Made by a program: the position numbers and the translations under genes
The notes under the pieces: generated by a model
Databases searched by the model: none
What the model was told of the DNA's origin: nothing
The model's input: only the letters and a program-made list of their open reading frames with translations
Source: Halorubrum sp. BV1
GTDB lineage: Archaea; Halobacteriota; Halobacteria; Halobacteriales; Haloferacaceae
Direction: 5' to 3'
Length of the DNA stretch: 64,000 nt
Assembly (NCBI RefSeq): GCF_000746205.1
Contig: NZ_JQKV01000002.1
Location: forward strand, 558,001 to 622,000
Shown here: one piece after another, positions 1 through 9,233 of the stretch
Layout: every line of letters starts with the position of its first letter
Position numbering within the stretch: the stretch's first letter is position 1

Positions 1-429
1 CGGCTGATTCGTCACGCCCACGTTGTAGTCCGCGCGCTCGTAGAGCGCCCACGGGACCTTCTCGCCCCCGACGACGACGAGGAGGTCCCGCGGCGCCCCC
101 GCCTCTCCCGCAGCGCCGAGTCCGACCGCCTCGCGGACCTCACGTTCAACGTCTTGGACGCGCTCGCCGTACATGGTGAGGTGGACGACGACCCCCTCGA
201 AGTCGCGGACGATCGCCGTCTGGTCTGCGCGGAGTTCGACGTCGAACGGTCCGCCGAACCGGTCCGTGATGTCTCGCACCGTCTCCGCCGACTGCCCGGC
301 GTTGTCCGGGAAGACGACCCGGTCCGCGCCGAGCGCCCGGGCTGTGAGCCCCACATGCGTCGTCATGCGGTCGTCGCGTCCCGGCCGGTGGCCGTACCGG
401 AGGACGACGACCTCGCGCGCCTCGTGCAT
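1..429 (-). CDS. trm56: tRNA (cytidine(56)-2'-O)-methyltransferase, partial (C-terminus outside window)
   Basis: Archaeal SPOUT-class enzyme expected to 2'-O-methylate C56 in the T-loop of tRNA. The visible 143 residues begin MHEAREVVVLRYGHRPGRD, the typical start of the family, continue through a Rossmann-like half (RVVFPDNAGQS, then VVHLTMYGERV) and reach the knot region motif YNVGVTNQP at the window edge, where SAM binds in SPOUT enzymes. The ATG is at 427-429 and no other in-frame start fits better. Assignment rests on recall of the family. The remaining C-terminal part lies beyond position 1. Confidence 0.9.
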   Translation of the reverse strand, partial: MHEAREVVVLRYGHRPGRDDRMTTHVGLTARALGADRVVFPDNAGQSAETVRDITDRFGGPFDVELRADQTAIVRDFEGVVVHLTMYGERVQDVEREVREAVGLGAAGEAGAPRDLLVVVGGEKVPWALYERADYNVGVTNQP

Positions 430-635
430 ACCGGAGCGTGCGCGGCGACGGGTGTGGTCCTTTCGATGCGGTCGCGCCGGGGGCGCGGTGTCGCGAGCGG
501 CGTCGATGAGGCGATCGCAGACGCGCACGAATCTCTCGCGAGTAGATGCATGGTCGTGGATCGTTCGGTGAATCGACATCCAGAGGTGACCACGTAAATG
601 AAAGATTCATGGGGGAGGCGGTCGCCGGGTGACGT

Positions 636-1727
636 ATGACGAGCGTCAAGGAGTTCCGCGTCGACGAGTCCGCGACCGCCGACGCCACCGGGCGAGGCCG
701 GTTCGTCTTCACGGACGCGTACTCGGTGTTCGACTGGGGGCAGATGCCCGACGCGATTCCGCACAAGGGAGCGAGCCTCTGTACGATGGGCGCGTGCAAC
801 TTCGAACTGCTGGAAGACGACGGGATCGAGACGCACTACCGAGGGGTCGTCGACCCGGACGGAGCCGGGGGATCCGAGGGCGTCCCGGACGGCGACGGAG
901 ACGCCGAGCCGGCGGCCGTCCCGCTCGCGGAGGCGACCGCGCCGCCGACGCAGATGGCGATTGAACTGACGCAGGTTCCGGACCTCCCCTACGAGGGGCC
1001 GCAGGCGGGCTACGACTACGACGCCTTCCACGCGGCCGGCGGCGACAACTACCTCGTCCCGCTCGAAGTGGTGTTCCGGAACCGCGTCCCGGTCGGCTCC
1101 AGCCTCCGGACGCGAACGGAGCCGAGCGAGTTCGGACTCGACGCGCTCGCGGGCCCGGACGGCGAGTGGCCGGACGAACCCGTCGACCTGCCGAAGCCCG
1201 TGGTGGAGTTCTCGACGAAGTACGAGGAGCAGGACCGCTACCTGACCCGGGCGGAGGCCGACCGGATCGCCGGCGCGGCCGATATCGAGGCGCTGGAGTC
1301 GCTCGCGCGCGACGTGAACCGCGTCGTCACCGAGCGCGCCGAGGCGGCCGGCTTCGTCCACGAGGACGGGAAAATCGAGTGTCTGTACGCCGACGGAGCG
1401 CTCCGCGTCGCGGACGTGGTCGGCACGTTCGACGAGAACCGCTTCTCGTACGACGGACGGGGGGTCTCGAAGGAGGTCGTCCGCCAGTGGTACAAGGCGA
1501 ACGATCCCGAATGGGTCGCCGCTGTAAAAGAGGCGAAAGCCGCGATCGCGGACCGAGACATCGACGACTGGCGCGAGATCTGCGAGGAGTCGCCCGACCC
1601 GCTTCCCGCCGAGGTCGTCGACGCGGTCTCGACGATGTACGCGGCCGGAACGAACGCCTACACGGAGACGGCGTGGTTCGACGTCCCAGACGTCGAGGCG
1701 GCGCTCGCGGCGGTCGACGGGCTGTAG
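636..1727 (+). CDS. purC: Phosphoribosylaminoimidazole-succinocarboxamide synthase (SAICAR synthetase)
   Basis: Purine biosynthesis enzyme joining CAIR and aspartate with ATP to give SAICAR. The 363-residue protein starts MTSVKEFRVDE and shows family blocks: FTDAYSVFDWG near 28, VPLEVVFRNRVPVGSS near 147 (the PLEVVVRN block), and the DGKIECLY / VADVVGTFDENRF blocks near 248-270, which match the nucleotide and metal-binding region. An Asp/Glu/Pro-rich insertion at about 73-100 is absent from bacterial enzymes and fits a halophile. Start ATG at 636. Diverges from trm56 across a 206-bp spacer. Confidence 0.9.
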   Translation: MTSVKEFRVDESATADATGRGRFVFTDAYSVFDWGQMPDAIPHKGASLCTMGACNFELLEDDGIETHYRGVVDPDGAGGSEGVPDGDGDAEPAAVPLAEATAPPTQMAIELTQVPDLPYEGPQAGYDYDAFHAAGGDNYLVPLEVVFRNRVPVGSSLRTRTEPSEFGLDALAGPDGEWPDEPVDLPKPVVEFSTKYEEQDRYLTRAEADRIAGAADIEALESLARDVNRVVTERAEAAGFVHEDGKIECLYADGALRVADVVGTFDENRFSYDGRGVSKEVVRQWYKANDPEWVAAVKEAKAAIADRDIDDWREICEESPDPLPAEVVDAVSTMYAAGTNAYTETAWFDVPDVEAALAAVDGL

Positions 1728-1746
1728 GTCGACCCGCGCGCCCGCC

Positions 1747-4485
1747 TCACCGCCGCGCCCAGTCGAGCAGCCGGGCGTAGAAGGGGTCCGAGGCGAGCGC
1801 GTCCGCGTCGCCGACGATCGTGAGCTGTTTTTTCGCGCGGGTGAGCGCGACGTTCACCCGGCGGTGGTCCTCGAAGATCGGCCCATCGAGGCCGCCGCTC
1901 GCGACGAGCGAGAGGACAATGACTTCCTTCGAGGAGCCCTGAAACCGGTCGACGGTGTCGACGGTGACCGCGGTCCGGCGGCCGATCTCCGCGACCTGCG
2001 CGCGGAACGGCGCGATCACGCCGATGTCGTCCGGGTCGACGCCGGCGGCGACGTAGGCGTCGACGATCCCCGCGACGCGTTCGGCCTCCCGGACGTTCCG
2101 GTTGCCGTCGCGCTCGCCGTCGGGATCGACGAAGCTCACGCCGCCGGTCAGCTCCGGAGCGAGCGCGTCGGGGTCGACGCCGAGGTCCGCGAGCGTCTGT
2201 GCGGCCACCTCGGGCGTCGCCGGACGGAGCGCGCCGTCGTAGAACTCAGTGGAGGCGAACGCCTGGATGCGCTGGCTCATCCGGTACTGGCGGGTGAGCA
2301 TGACGCTCGCGTCGGGATACGTCTCGATGAGGCGCTCGAAAAGCGAGGTCTGCAGGTCGTTCTCCGCGCGGACGACCGGCGGGAGCTGTTCGTGGTCGCC
2401 CACGAGGACAAACCGGTCGGCGAGGGTGATCGCGGCGTGCGTGCCGGGCTCCGTAAGCTGTGAGGCCTCGTCGACGACGGCCACGTCGAACTCGCACTCG
2501 CGCACGACGCGGGAGCCGCAGGTCGCGGTGGTGGCGGCGACGACGGGCGCGTCACGCAGCTCGGCCGCCGTCTCGTTCGGATCGCCGCGCTGGACCAGCC
2601 GGACGTCCTGCATGTCGCCGCGGACGCCGGTCTTCGTGCCTACTCTGCACACCTCGTCGAATCCCTGATCGCGGAGCGCTTCGAGGGCGTTGTCGACCGC
2701 CCGGTTGGTGAACGCCGCGAGCAGCACGCGGTTCCCCGCCGCGACCAGCGCGCGGATCGTGCGGGCGATGGTGTACGTCTTCCCGGTGCCGGGCGGCCCG
2801 TGGATCAGCGCCAGATCCTCGGCGTCGACCGCGAGCGCGACCGCCTCGTTCTGGGCGTCGTTGTTGTCGATGTAGGCGTCCGGCGCGTCCGGGTCGGCGG
2901 TACCGGGGCGGCCCGGGGGGCGCGCTTCGGGGCCGCGGAACGCGGGATCGCGCCGGCCGAAGATCACGTCCTTGCGCCGCTCGGTCCCCTTCAAGACCGC
3001 GTCGTGGAGCGCGGTGAGCGAGCGGTCGACGGAGATTTCGGAGGGGTACACGTCGAGCCGCCGGAGGTCGACCGGCTCGTCGGTCTCGACTGTTATCTCG
3101 TCGCCCAGTTCGACGATCCGGCCGAGTTCGGCGTGGCCGGCCACGGGGTCGCCGTCGCTCGCGAGCGCCACGTCGCCCTCGCGGAGCTTCGAGACGGCGT
3201 CGTCAGGCTTCCGGGCGCGCAGCGCCCACCGGGCGTCGTCGATCTCAGTCTGCGAGACGGGGTCGAGGTCGATCAGCGCGCGGTCGTCCGCGGCCCGCTC
3301 TTCGGGGGATTGCTCCCAGAGCTTCCGGTACTCGGCGTGGGTCTCGCGGCGCTCCTCTTCGAGCGCTGTGTAGAAGCGGTCGAAGTAGTCGCGCTCCTCG
3401 TCGGGCACGGGCGTGCCGATCTGGCCGGCCTTCGACTCCTGATCGAGGCGGCCGGAGACGACCATGCAGGCGTCCTGTTCGAAGCAGTAACTGCAGTTCG
3501 CGTCCGCCTCGTAGCCCGTCGGGACCGTGGGCCGCTCGCCGGGGTCGTTGAGCGCGCGCCACTCCATCGCGGCGAGCGCGTTCCGCTCGCGGACGACGAA
3601 CTCCAGGAACCCGCGCCCGACCGTGAACTCCTTCGCCGGCGCGAGGTCGCCGCTCTCCTCGCTGCGCTCTAAGGCGGTGTTTTTCGTGTACAGCAGGGTA
3701 CCGATGTCGGGGTCGACGCCGCGCTCCTCCAGCATGAGCGCGTAACAGGCCGCCTGGACCTTATCGTGGAACCGCGGCTCTCGGTTGGTGTTTTTCCCGG
3801 TCTTCAGCTCGACCGGGGTCCCGCGTCGGAGCGCGTCGGCCCGTCCCTTCAACCCGAACGTCGGCGAGATGAGCGTGAACTCCGACCGCCACGTGTCCTC
3901 GTCGCCGAGAGTTCCCTGCGCGAGCCACCCCTCGATCGCGGCGGCGTTCCGGCGCACCTCGTCTTCGACCTCCGCGGGCTCGTACCCCAGCAGGCCGAGT
4001 TCGAGACCGGCCTCGGCGACGCGCTCCGTCACCGAGTCGTCGAGGTCCATTCCGCGAAGCAGGTCGCCGAACACCTCGTGGACGATCGTCCCCTTGACGA
4101 CCGGGTAGTTGAGCGGGATCCCGGAGAGCTTGTTTAAGTAATACATGCGGGGGCACTGTACCCACGAGCGGATCCCGGTCACGTCGACGAGGAAGTCGGG
4201 TTCGAGCACGACCCACGAATCGCCCGTCGTCGCGTAGCCCGTCTCGCCGCCGAAGTCGTCCTCCTCGGCGTCGGTGACGAGAAGCTCCATCCCCGTCTCG
4301 GCGTGCTCGGCCGTCTCCGTCCACTTTCCCCACAGCGTCACGTCGACCGGGTCGCCCGCGCCGCGGTCGGGCCGGATCCGAACCTCGCGGAGGTCGCGCT
4401 CGCCGTACGACGTCGACACCGCCCGCGCCTCGCCGACGGAGCAGATCGGTCCCCGAACGTTCACGGGCGACATCTGCGGCGGCAC
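1747..4485 (-). CDS. Dna2-like nuclease-helicase (Cas4/RecB-type nuclease fused to SF1 helicase)
   Basis: A 912-residue DNA repair/replication enzyme. An N-terminal OB-like stretch (20-100) is followed by a RecB/Cas4-type nuclease: C111 with C331, C334 and C340 as a four-Cys iron-sulfur set, H136-E137 in GTIVHEVFG, D217, and E226-K228 in VELKTGK. The C-terminal SF1B helicase has Walker A GPPGTGKT (563-570), a VVDEASQ Walker B and terminal motifs including VDRFQGSSKEVI. This order matches eukaryotic Dna2 and its archaeal relatives, which process flaps and DNA ends. Start 4485 is assumed; the Met five codons in is an alternative. Stop codons of this gene and purC converge with 19 bp between them. 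Confidence 0.85.
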   Translation of the reverse strand: MPPQMSPVNVRGPICSVGEARAVSTSYGERDLREVRIRPDRGAGDPVDVTLWGKWTETAEHAETGMELLVTDAEEDDFGGETGYATTGDSWVVLEPDFLVDVTGIRSWVQCPRMYYLNKLSGIPLNYPVVKGTIVHEVFGDLLRGMDLDDSVTERVAEAGLELGLLGYEPAEVEDEVRRNAAAIEGWLAQGTLGDEDTWRSEFTLISPTFGLKGRADALRRGTPVELKTGKNTNREPRFHDKVQAACYALMLEERGVDPDIGTLLYTKNTALERSEESGDLAPAKEFTVGRGFLEFVVRERNALAAMEWRALNDPGERPTVPTGYEADANCSYCFEQDACMVVSGRLDQESKAGQIGTPVPDEERDYFDRFYTALEEERRETHAEYRKLWEQSPEERAADDRALIDLDPVSQTEIDDARWALRARKPDDAVSKLREGDVALASDGDPVAGHAELGRIVELGDEITVETDEPVDLRRLDVYPSEISVDRSLTALHDAVLKGTERRKDVIFGRRDPAFRGPEARPPGRPGTADPDAPDAYIDNNDAQNEAVALAVDAEDLALIHGPPGTGKTYTIARTIRALVAAGNRVLLAAFTNRAVDNALEALRDQGFDEVCRVGTKTGVRGDMQDVRLVQRGDPNETAAELRDAPVVAATTATCGSRVVRECEFDVAVVDEASQLTEPGTHAAITLADRFVLVGDHEQLPPVVRAENDLQTSLFERLIETYPDASVMLTRQYRMSQRIQAFASTEFYDGALRPATPEVAAQTLADLGVDPDALAPELTGGVSFVDPDGERDGNRNVREAERVAGIVDAYVAAGVDPDDIGVIAPFRAQVAEIGRRTAVTVDTVDRFQGSSKEVIVLSLVASGGLDGPIFEDHRRVNVALTRAKKQLTIVGDADALASDPFYARLLDWARR

Positions 4486-4619
4486 CGAAAAACGCTGTCG
4501 GTGGGGGCGACCCCGTCACGCGCTGGCGGCCCCGTTACGCGCGGCGACCCTATCACACGCGGCGACCCGGAACGATCCTGTCGCGGACGGTTTATGGCTC
4601 CGGACGCGAATAGTCGCTC

Positions 4620-4970
4620 GTGGTCGACGCCCGAATCGGACGCTACGGTCGGCTCGCCGTCGCCGGAGCGGTGGTCCTGCTCGCGGTGCTTTCGGCGGCG
4701 AGCGGCTCCGCCCGCCTCGGTACGCAGGGAGCCGCCGCGGCCGGCGACGTAGTCGTCAGTCTCTACATCGCCGCGCTCGTGGTCTGGGGCGTCGTCGCCG
4801 AGGGGTTCCGGACCGACCGGTTCCGTGTCCTCGTGTCCCTCGGGCTCGTACTGTGGGGGGTCGTCGACGTCGCGGTCGGCGCGGCGACCGCCCGCTCGGT
4901 CGCCCTCCTCGTGATCGGTACGGCGCTTCTCGCTCGCGTCGGGTATCGACGCATTGCGGGCGACGGGTGA
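4620..4970 (+). CDS. Small four-helix membrane protein, unknown function
   Basis: The 116-residue product is almost wholly hydrophobic, with about four predicted transmembrane helices (roughly 12-28, 42-60, 68-85, 90-106) joined by short Arg-rich loops, and ends RRIAGDG. It starts at GTG 4620; a TTTATG box about 27 bp upstream is well placed as the TATA element of a leaderless transcript. No family recognised. It lies between the divergent Dna2-like gene and convergent menB. It is probably real because of the uniform hydrophobic pattern and promoter spacing. Confidence 0.6.
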   Translation: MVDARIGRYGRLAVAGAVVLLAVLSAASGSARLGTQGAAAAGDVVVSLYIAALVVWGVVAEGFRTDRFRVLVSLGLVLWGVVDVAVGAATARSVALLVIGTALLARVGYRRIAGDG

Positions 4971-5027
4971 CGGGAGTGCGGGGTGCGGCTGGTGACGCGG
5001 CGTGCGAGCGTCAGCGGCGGAGTGTGC

Positions 5028-5939
5028 TCAGTAGTGCCACGGGTACTCGCGGAACGCGGGCTCGCGCTTTTCGAGGAAGGCATCGCGACCCTCTTGGGCC
5101 TCTTCGGTCATGTACGCCAGCCGAGTCGCCTCGCCGGCGAACACCTGCTGGCCGACCATCCCGTCGTCGGTCATGTTGAACGCGTACTTCAGCATGCGCA
5201 TCGCGGTCGGCGACTTCGTCGTCATCTCGTCGGCCCACTCGAGCGCCACGCTCTCGAGGTCTTCGTGGGGAACAGCCTCGTTCACCATGCCCATCTCTGC
5301 GGCCTCCTCGGCCGAGTAAGTCTTGCCGCGGAAAAACACCTCTCTAGCCTTCTTCTGGCCGATCTGCTTCGCGAGATACGCCGAGCCGAACCCGCCGTCG
5401 AAGGAGGCCACGTCGGGGTCCGTCTGGAGGAACTTCCCGTGCTCGTCGCTGGCGAGCGTGAGATCACAGACAACGTGGAGCGAGTGACCGCCGCCGACCG
5501 CCCAGCCTGGAACGACGGCGACCACGGGCTTCGGCATGAACCGTATCAGTCGCTGGACCTCCAGGATGTGAAGCCGACCGGCGCGCGCTTCGCGGACGAG
5601 CGGGTCGTCCTCCGCGCCGGCCTCGTCGTCGTCGCGGTACTCGTAGCCCGAGCCGCCCCGCACCGACTGGTCGCCGCCCGAACAGAACGCCCAGCCCCCG
5701 TCCGACTCGGAGGGGCCGTTGCCGGTGAGGAGCACGCAGCCGACGTCGGCCTGCTTGCGGGCGTGGTCGAGCGCGGCGTACAGCTCGTCGACGGTGCCGG
5801 GACGGAAGGCGTTGCGGACCTCGGGGCGGTCGAAAGCGATCCGGACGGCAGGCACGTCGACACCCCGGTGATAGGTGATGTCGTCGAACTCGTCCGTGAC
5901 CGGTTCCCACGCGTCGGGGTCGAATATCTCCGAGACCAT
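5028..5939 (-). CDS. menB: 1,4-dihydroxy-2-naphthoyl-CoA synthase
   Basis: Crotonase-fold enzyme that closes the second ring in menaquinone synthesis from O-succinylbenzoyl-CoA. The 303-residue protein has the MenB signatures: RPEVRNAFRP near 38, the oxyanion-hole block WAFCSGGDQ near 83, PGWAVGGGHSLH near 142, TDPDVASFDGGFGSAYLA near 167 and the C-terminal REYPWHY ending that is diagnostic of MenB over other crotonases. A disordered acidic loop (about 94-108) carries DDDEAGAEDD. It stands alone here; other men genes are not in the window. Confidence 0.93.
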   Translation of the reverse strand: MVSEIFDPDAWEPVTDEFDDITYHRGVDVPAVRIAFDRPEVRNAFRPGTVDELYAALDHARKQADVGCVLLTGNGPSESDGGWAFCSGGDQSVRGGSGYEYRDDDEAGAEDDPLVREARAGRLHILEVQRLIRFMPKPVVAVVPGWAVGGGHSLHVVCDLTLASDEHGKFLQTDPDVASFDGGFGSAYLAKQIGQKKAREVFFRGKTYSAEEAAEMGMVNEAVPHEDLESVALEWADEMTTKSPTAMRMLKYAFNMTDDGMVGQQVFAGEATRLAYMTEEAQEGRDAFLEKREPAFREYPWHY

Positions 5940-6166
5940 ATCGTCCCGTGGGGTGCCGGGCTCATAAACGACGGCGAGTCGGCGGTTACCCGCCGCCGCA
6001 CCAGCAAGTATTGCACGGATCGGCGACGCGCCCCCGATGACGAAGGGTCTGAAAACGCCTATTGGAGCGTCTCACCGGGGGCTATCGCCGAGATACCCGC
6101 GTCACTGGAATACGCGGTCGTTGCTGGTGGCGAGAGGGTGTTCCCTGCGGGGTCCACACAAGAGGT

Positions 6167-7192
6167 ATGTACGAACACGCGTCTGCCTCCCGCCGGTCCG
6201 TTCTCGCGGCCGCGGGCGGGGCGGCGACCGTCGGCGTCGCCGGCTGTCTTGGCGGCGGTGGCGGCGGTGGCGTAGACGAGCTGACGGTCGCGCACATGCC
6301 GATCTATCCCGACCTCCAGTGGTACGTGATGGAAGGCGAGGGGTACGTCTCCGAGATCGACGCCGACGTCACGGGCGAGGAGTTCACCGACGGGCCGGCG
6401 ATCGTGCAGGCGTTCGGCAGCGGCGAGATCGACGTCGCGATGTTCGGTATCGTGCCCGCGATGATCGTCATCGACCGCGGCATCCCGGCGCAGGTGACCG
6501 CGGCGAACATCCGCGAACCGATGGGGATCATGGCCGAGTCGTCGTTCCACGAGACGTTCGAGTCGGAGGGAGCGGACGCCTTCGCGACGTGGCGCGAGGA
6601 GCGGGGCCGCCCGTTCCGTTTCGGCACGTTCCCGCAGGGGAGCGTCCCCGACGTGTTGCTTCGTTACTGGCTACAGGAGACAGGAGTCGACCCGGCGACG
6701 AACGACGCCGTCGAGATCATCGAGATCAACGGCGCGAGCGCGGTCTGGCAGGCGATCGCCAACGACGAGATCGACGGTACCTCGATCATGGAACCCGTGC
6801 CGACGATCGCGGAGGCGGAGGGGTCGTCCGTCACGATGCTTCGGACTGCGGCTGAGATCCTCCCCGGCCAGCCCGCGGCCGTCACGCTGATGAGCGACGC
6901 GGTCCGCGACTCGCCCGTCGCCGCGCAGTTCCTCGAACAACATGTGCGCGCGACCGAGTTCATCGACGAGAATCCCGACGCGACCGCTCAGCACGTCGAG
7001 GCGGGAATCGGGATGCCCGCGGACCGGGCGCGACGCGCGCTCGACTCGCCGCTGTCGAACTTCATCTCCGACCCCGCGGCGATCACCGACGCGACGCAGG
7101 TGTTCTCCGAGTTCGCGGCCGAAAACGGGCAGATAGACGAACAGCTCTCGACGGACCAGATATTCGACCTCGACGTCTACGACTCGCTCTGA
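6167..7192 (+). CDS. ABC transporter substrate-binding lipoprotein, nitrate/sulfonate/taurine (SsuA/TauA/NMT1) type
   Basis: Extracellular binding component of a three-gene uptake system. The N-terminus has a Tat-like SRRSVLAAAGG stretch followed by lipobox VAGC and a Gly-rich linker, so the mature protein is probably lipid-anchored outside. The body follows the NMT1/SsuA pattern (VDELTVAHMPIYPDLQW, then IVQAFGSGEIDVAMFGIVPA). I start it at ATG 6167 and not at the upstream in-frame ATG at 6062, because the signal peptide begins there. The stop overlaps the permease start (TGATG). Substrate cannot be read from sequence; candidates are sulfonate, nitrate or a pyrimidine precursor. Confidence 0.8.
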   Translation: MYEHASASRRSVLAAAGGAATVGVAGCLGGGGGGGVDELTVAHMPIYPDLQWYVMEGEGYVSEIDADVTGEEFTDGPAIVQAFGSGEIDVAMFGIVPAMIVIDRGIPAQVTAANIREPMGIMAESSFHETFESEGADAFATWREERGRPFRFGTFPQGSVPDVLLRYWLQETGVDPATNDAVEIIEINGASAVWQAIANDEIDGTSIMEPVPTIAEAEGSSVTMLRTAAEILPGQPAAVTLMSDAVRDSPVAAQFLEQHVRATEFIDENPDATAQHVEAGIGMPADRARRALDSPLSNFISDPAAITDATQVFSEFAAENGQIDEQLSTDQIFDLDVYDSL

Positions 7193-8019
7193 TGGCGACT
7201 GACACCGGCGGACGGTTCGACGAGGCGGCCGGCGACGTGAGCGGCGCGACCGGGCTCCGCGCGGACCTCGGACTCGGCGACACTCGGCGGCTCCGACGCG
7301 GCGTTGGGGGCGTCGTCGGGTTCGTCGTCGTCTGGCACCTCGTGTCTCTCACGACGTCGCCGATCGTGTTGCCGTCGCCGGCCGCGGTCGCGGAGGCGTT
7401 CGTAGTCGAACTCGCCTCCGGGACGATGACCGCGGCGCTGGTTTCGAGCGTCCGCCACTGGATTCCGGGAACGGTCGTCGGCACGGGACTCGGCGTGGGA
7501 GCCGGCGTCGCATTCGGCTGGAGCCGCGTCCTCGACGACGTGACGGCTCCGCTGGTGCGCGCGCTCAGGCCCGTGCCGCCGCTCGCGCTTATCGGGTTCG
7601 CGATAGCGTGGTTCGGACTCAACCACGCGGGTGCCGCCTTCATCATCGCCGTGGGCGCGTTCTGGATCAACTTCTACGCGGCCTACGGTGCCGTCGAGGG
7701 CGTCTCTGAAGACCTCCTCGACGTGGGACGAACGCTCGGGGTTCGCGGCGACCTCGACATGATCCGGTCCGTCGTCCTCCCCGCCTCGCTCCCGGGGATC
7801 ACGACCGGGATCCGGACGGGGCTCGGTCGCTGTTGGATGCTCGTCGTCGCCGCGGAGATATTCGGCGTTCCGGGCATCGGACGCGAGATACTCCGGGCGA
7901 GCAACAACCTGCTCGTCGACACGTCCATCGCGTACATCCTCGTATTGAGTCTGATGTACCTCGTCGTCGACGTGGCGTTCCGCGCGGCCCAGAGACGGGT
8001 GTTAGCATGGCAGGCGTGA
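7192..8019 (+). CDS. ABC transporter permease, SsuC/TauC type
   Basis: Membrane subunit of the preceding binding protein's transporter, 275 residues with about six helices from residue 38 onward. The cytoplasmic coupling loop is visible as YGAVEGVSEDLLDVGRTLG followed by VVLPASLPGITTGIR, the EAA-type motif that contacts the ATPase. Start overlaps the binding-protein stop by one base, and its own 3' end overlaps the ATPase start by 13 bp, so the three genes are translationally linked. Confidence 0.85.
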   Translation: MATDTGGRFDEAAGDVSGATGLRADLGLGDTRRLRRGVGGVVGFVVVWHLVSLTTSPIVLPSPAAVAEAFVVELASGTMTAALVSSVRHWIPGTVVGTGLGVGAGVAFGWSRVLDDVTAPLVRALRPVPPLALIGFAIAWFGLNHAGAAFIIAVGAFWINFYAAYGAVEGVSEDLLDVGRTLGVRGDLDMIRSVVLPASLPGITTGIRTGLGRCWMLVVAAEIFGVPGIGREILRASNNLLVDTSIAYILVLSLMYLVVDVAFRAAQRRVLAWQA

Positions 8020-8867
8020 ACGGCGACGGCGTGCCGACCGACGGCGTCGGAGGGGCGGAAAACGGCGGCGCGACCGCGGCGACGGAAAACCGCGGCGCGA
8101 CCGACGAAGGGGTCGCGATCGATCGCGTCGGCAAGACGTACGGCGGCTCCGGCTCCAGCTCTGGCGAGACCGCAGTCCGCGCGCTCGACGACGTCTCCTT
8201 CGGCGTCGAGCGCGGGGAGTTCGTCTGTCTCGTCGGCCCCTCCGGGTGTGGCAAGACGACGCTGTTCCGGATCATCGCCGGGCTCGTCGAGGCCACCGAC
8301 GGGACGGTCCGGCTCGGCGGCACGCCCGTCACGGGACCGACCACCGACATGGGCGTGGTCTTTCAGGAGTACCACCTCTTCCCGTGGCTCACGGTCGAAG
8401 AGAACGTCAGGTTCGGCCTCGACCGCACCGACCAACCCGAGGCCGACAGGGACGCTCGGGTGACGGCGATGCTCGAACTCGTCGGTCTCGACGAGTTCCG
8501 CGACGCCTACCCGAAGTCGCTGTCGGGCGGCATGAAACAGCGCGTCGCCATCGCGCGGGCGCTCGCCGTCGACCCGGCGCTTCTGCTGATGGACGAGCCG
8601 TTCGGCGCGGTCGACGCACAGACCAGAGAGATGCTCCAGCGCGAACTCCTCGACGTGTGGCGGTCGACCGGGAAGACCGTGCTCTTCGTCACTCACGACG
8701 TTGCAGAGGCGGTGACGCTCGCCGATCGGATCGTGGTGATGGCGGCCGACCCGGGCCACGTTCGTGAGGTCGTCGACGTCGACGTCGACCGTCCTCGCGA
8801 ACGCGACGATCCGGCCTTCGGCGAACACGTCGCCCGCGTCCGCGACCTGATCGGTGCCGGCGAGTAG
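8007..8867 (+). CDS. ABC transporter ATPase, SsuB/TauB type
   Basis: Energy-coupling subunit of the same importer. 286 residues from ATG 8007, which overlaps the permease end; the longer reading from 7833 lies inside the permease and is rejected. Walker A GPSGCGKTT, Q-loop VVFQEYHLFPW, signature LSGGMKQR, Walker B LLLMDEPFGAVD and switch THDVAEAV are all intact. Residues 1-35 are a low-complexity Gly/Ala/Thr extension before the ATPase fold. No regulator is adjacent. Confidence 0.87.
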   Translation: MAGVNGDGVPTDGVGGAENGGATAATENRGATDEGVAIDRVGKTYGGSGSSSGETAVRALDDVSFGVERGEFVCLVGPSGCGKTTLFRIIAGLVEATDGTVRLGGTPVTGPTTDMGVVFQEYHLFPWLTVEENVRFGLDRTDQPEADRDARVTAMLELVGLDEFRDAYPKSLSGGMKQRVAIARALAVDPALLLMDEPFGAVDAQTREMLQRELLDVWRSTGKTVLFVTHDVAEAVTLADRIVVMAADPGHVREVVDVDVDRPRERDDPAFGEHVARVRDLIGAGE

Positions 8868-8932
8868 CCCGATCGAGGCGGGACGTGACCGTCTGTTCTC
8901 CTCGTCCGCGGTCGGGCCGTCGCGTGTCTCTT

Positions 8933-9115
8933 TCAGCCGCTGTCGCTGTCGCCGTCGCTGTCCTCGTCCATCGCTCGGTCCAGTTCGTCCATCCGGGCCC
9001 GGATCACGGACAGCGTCGCGTCGGCGTCGGCGTATCCCTGCTCGTAGTCGTCCAGCGCGGACCCGGCCTCGGTGAGGAACTGCTCGATCGCCGCCTCGAT
9101 CGGTTCGTCGCTCAT
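8933..9115 (-). CDS. Small acidic conserved-type protein, unknown function
   Basis: A 60-residue protein, mostly helical and very acidic (ends DEDSDGDSDSG), with heptad-like spacing in EAAIEQFLTEAGSALDDYEQGY. It resembles small haloarchaeal proteins of unknown role that I recall but cannot name. Divergent from the following UspA gene. The gene is believable because its charge profile matches neighbouring real proteins and the overlapping readings on other frames are Arg-rich. Confidence 0.6.
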   Translation of the reverse strand: MSDEPIEAAIEQFLTEAGSALDDYEQGYADADATLSVIRARMDELDRAMDEDSDGDSDSG

Positions 9116-9160
9116 GGCACGGCAGTTCGGCCCGGGGGTGGTTATATCTCCCGACCGGGG

Positions 9161-9205
9161 GGTTTATTATCACACCATGAGTATTGTACAGTATGAGAAT
9201 TACTG
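9161..9205. promoter_or_regulatory. AT-rich promoter with imperfect palindrome between divergent genes
   Basis: TTTATTATC at about 9163 is a TATA-like element in otherwise GC-rich DNA. Just downstream, GTATTGTACAGTAT (9181-9194) is an imperfect 14-bp dyad (10 of 14 positions symmetric). It may serve the UspA gene at 9234, the small acidic gene, or both. Confidence 0.35.
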
Positions 9206-9233
9206 ACCGGGCGACGACAGCCAGGACTCGGGG

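Noticed and set aside
2800..3672. Long plus-strand reading inside the Dna2-like gene
   Set aside because: It is antisense to a gene with complete nuclease and helicase motifs; long antisense frames are common in GC-rich DNA.
6062..6166. In-frame N-terminal extension of the SsuA-type binding protein
   Set aside because: It would bury the Tat-like signal and lipobox behind 35 basic residues; ATG 6167 fits.
5940..6166. TPP-type riboswitch before the NMT1-like binding protein
   Set aside because: The conserved CTGAGA and late consensus blocks are absent.
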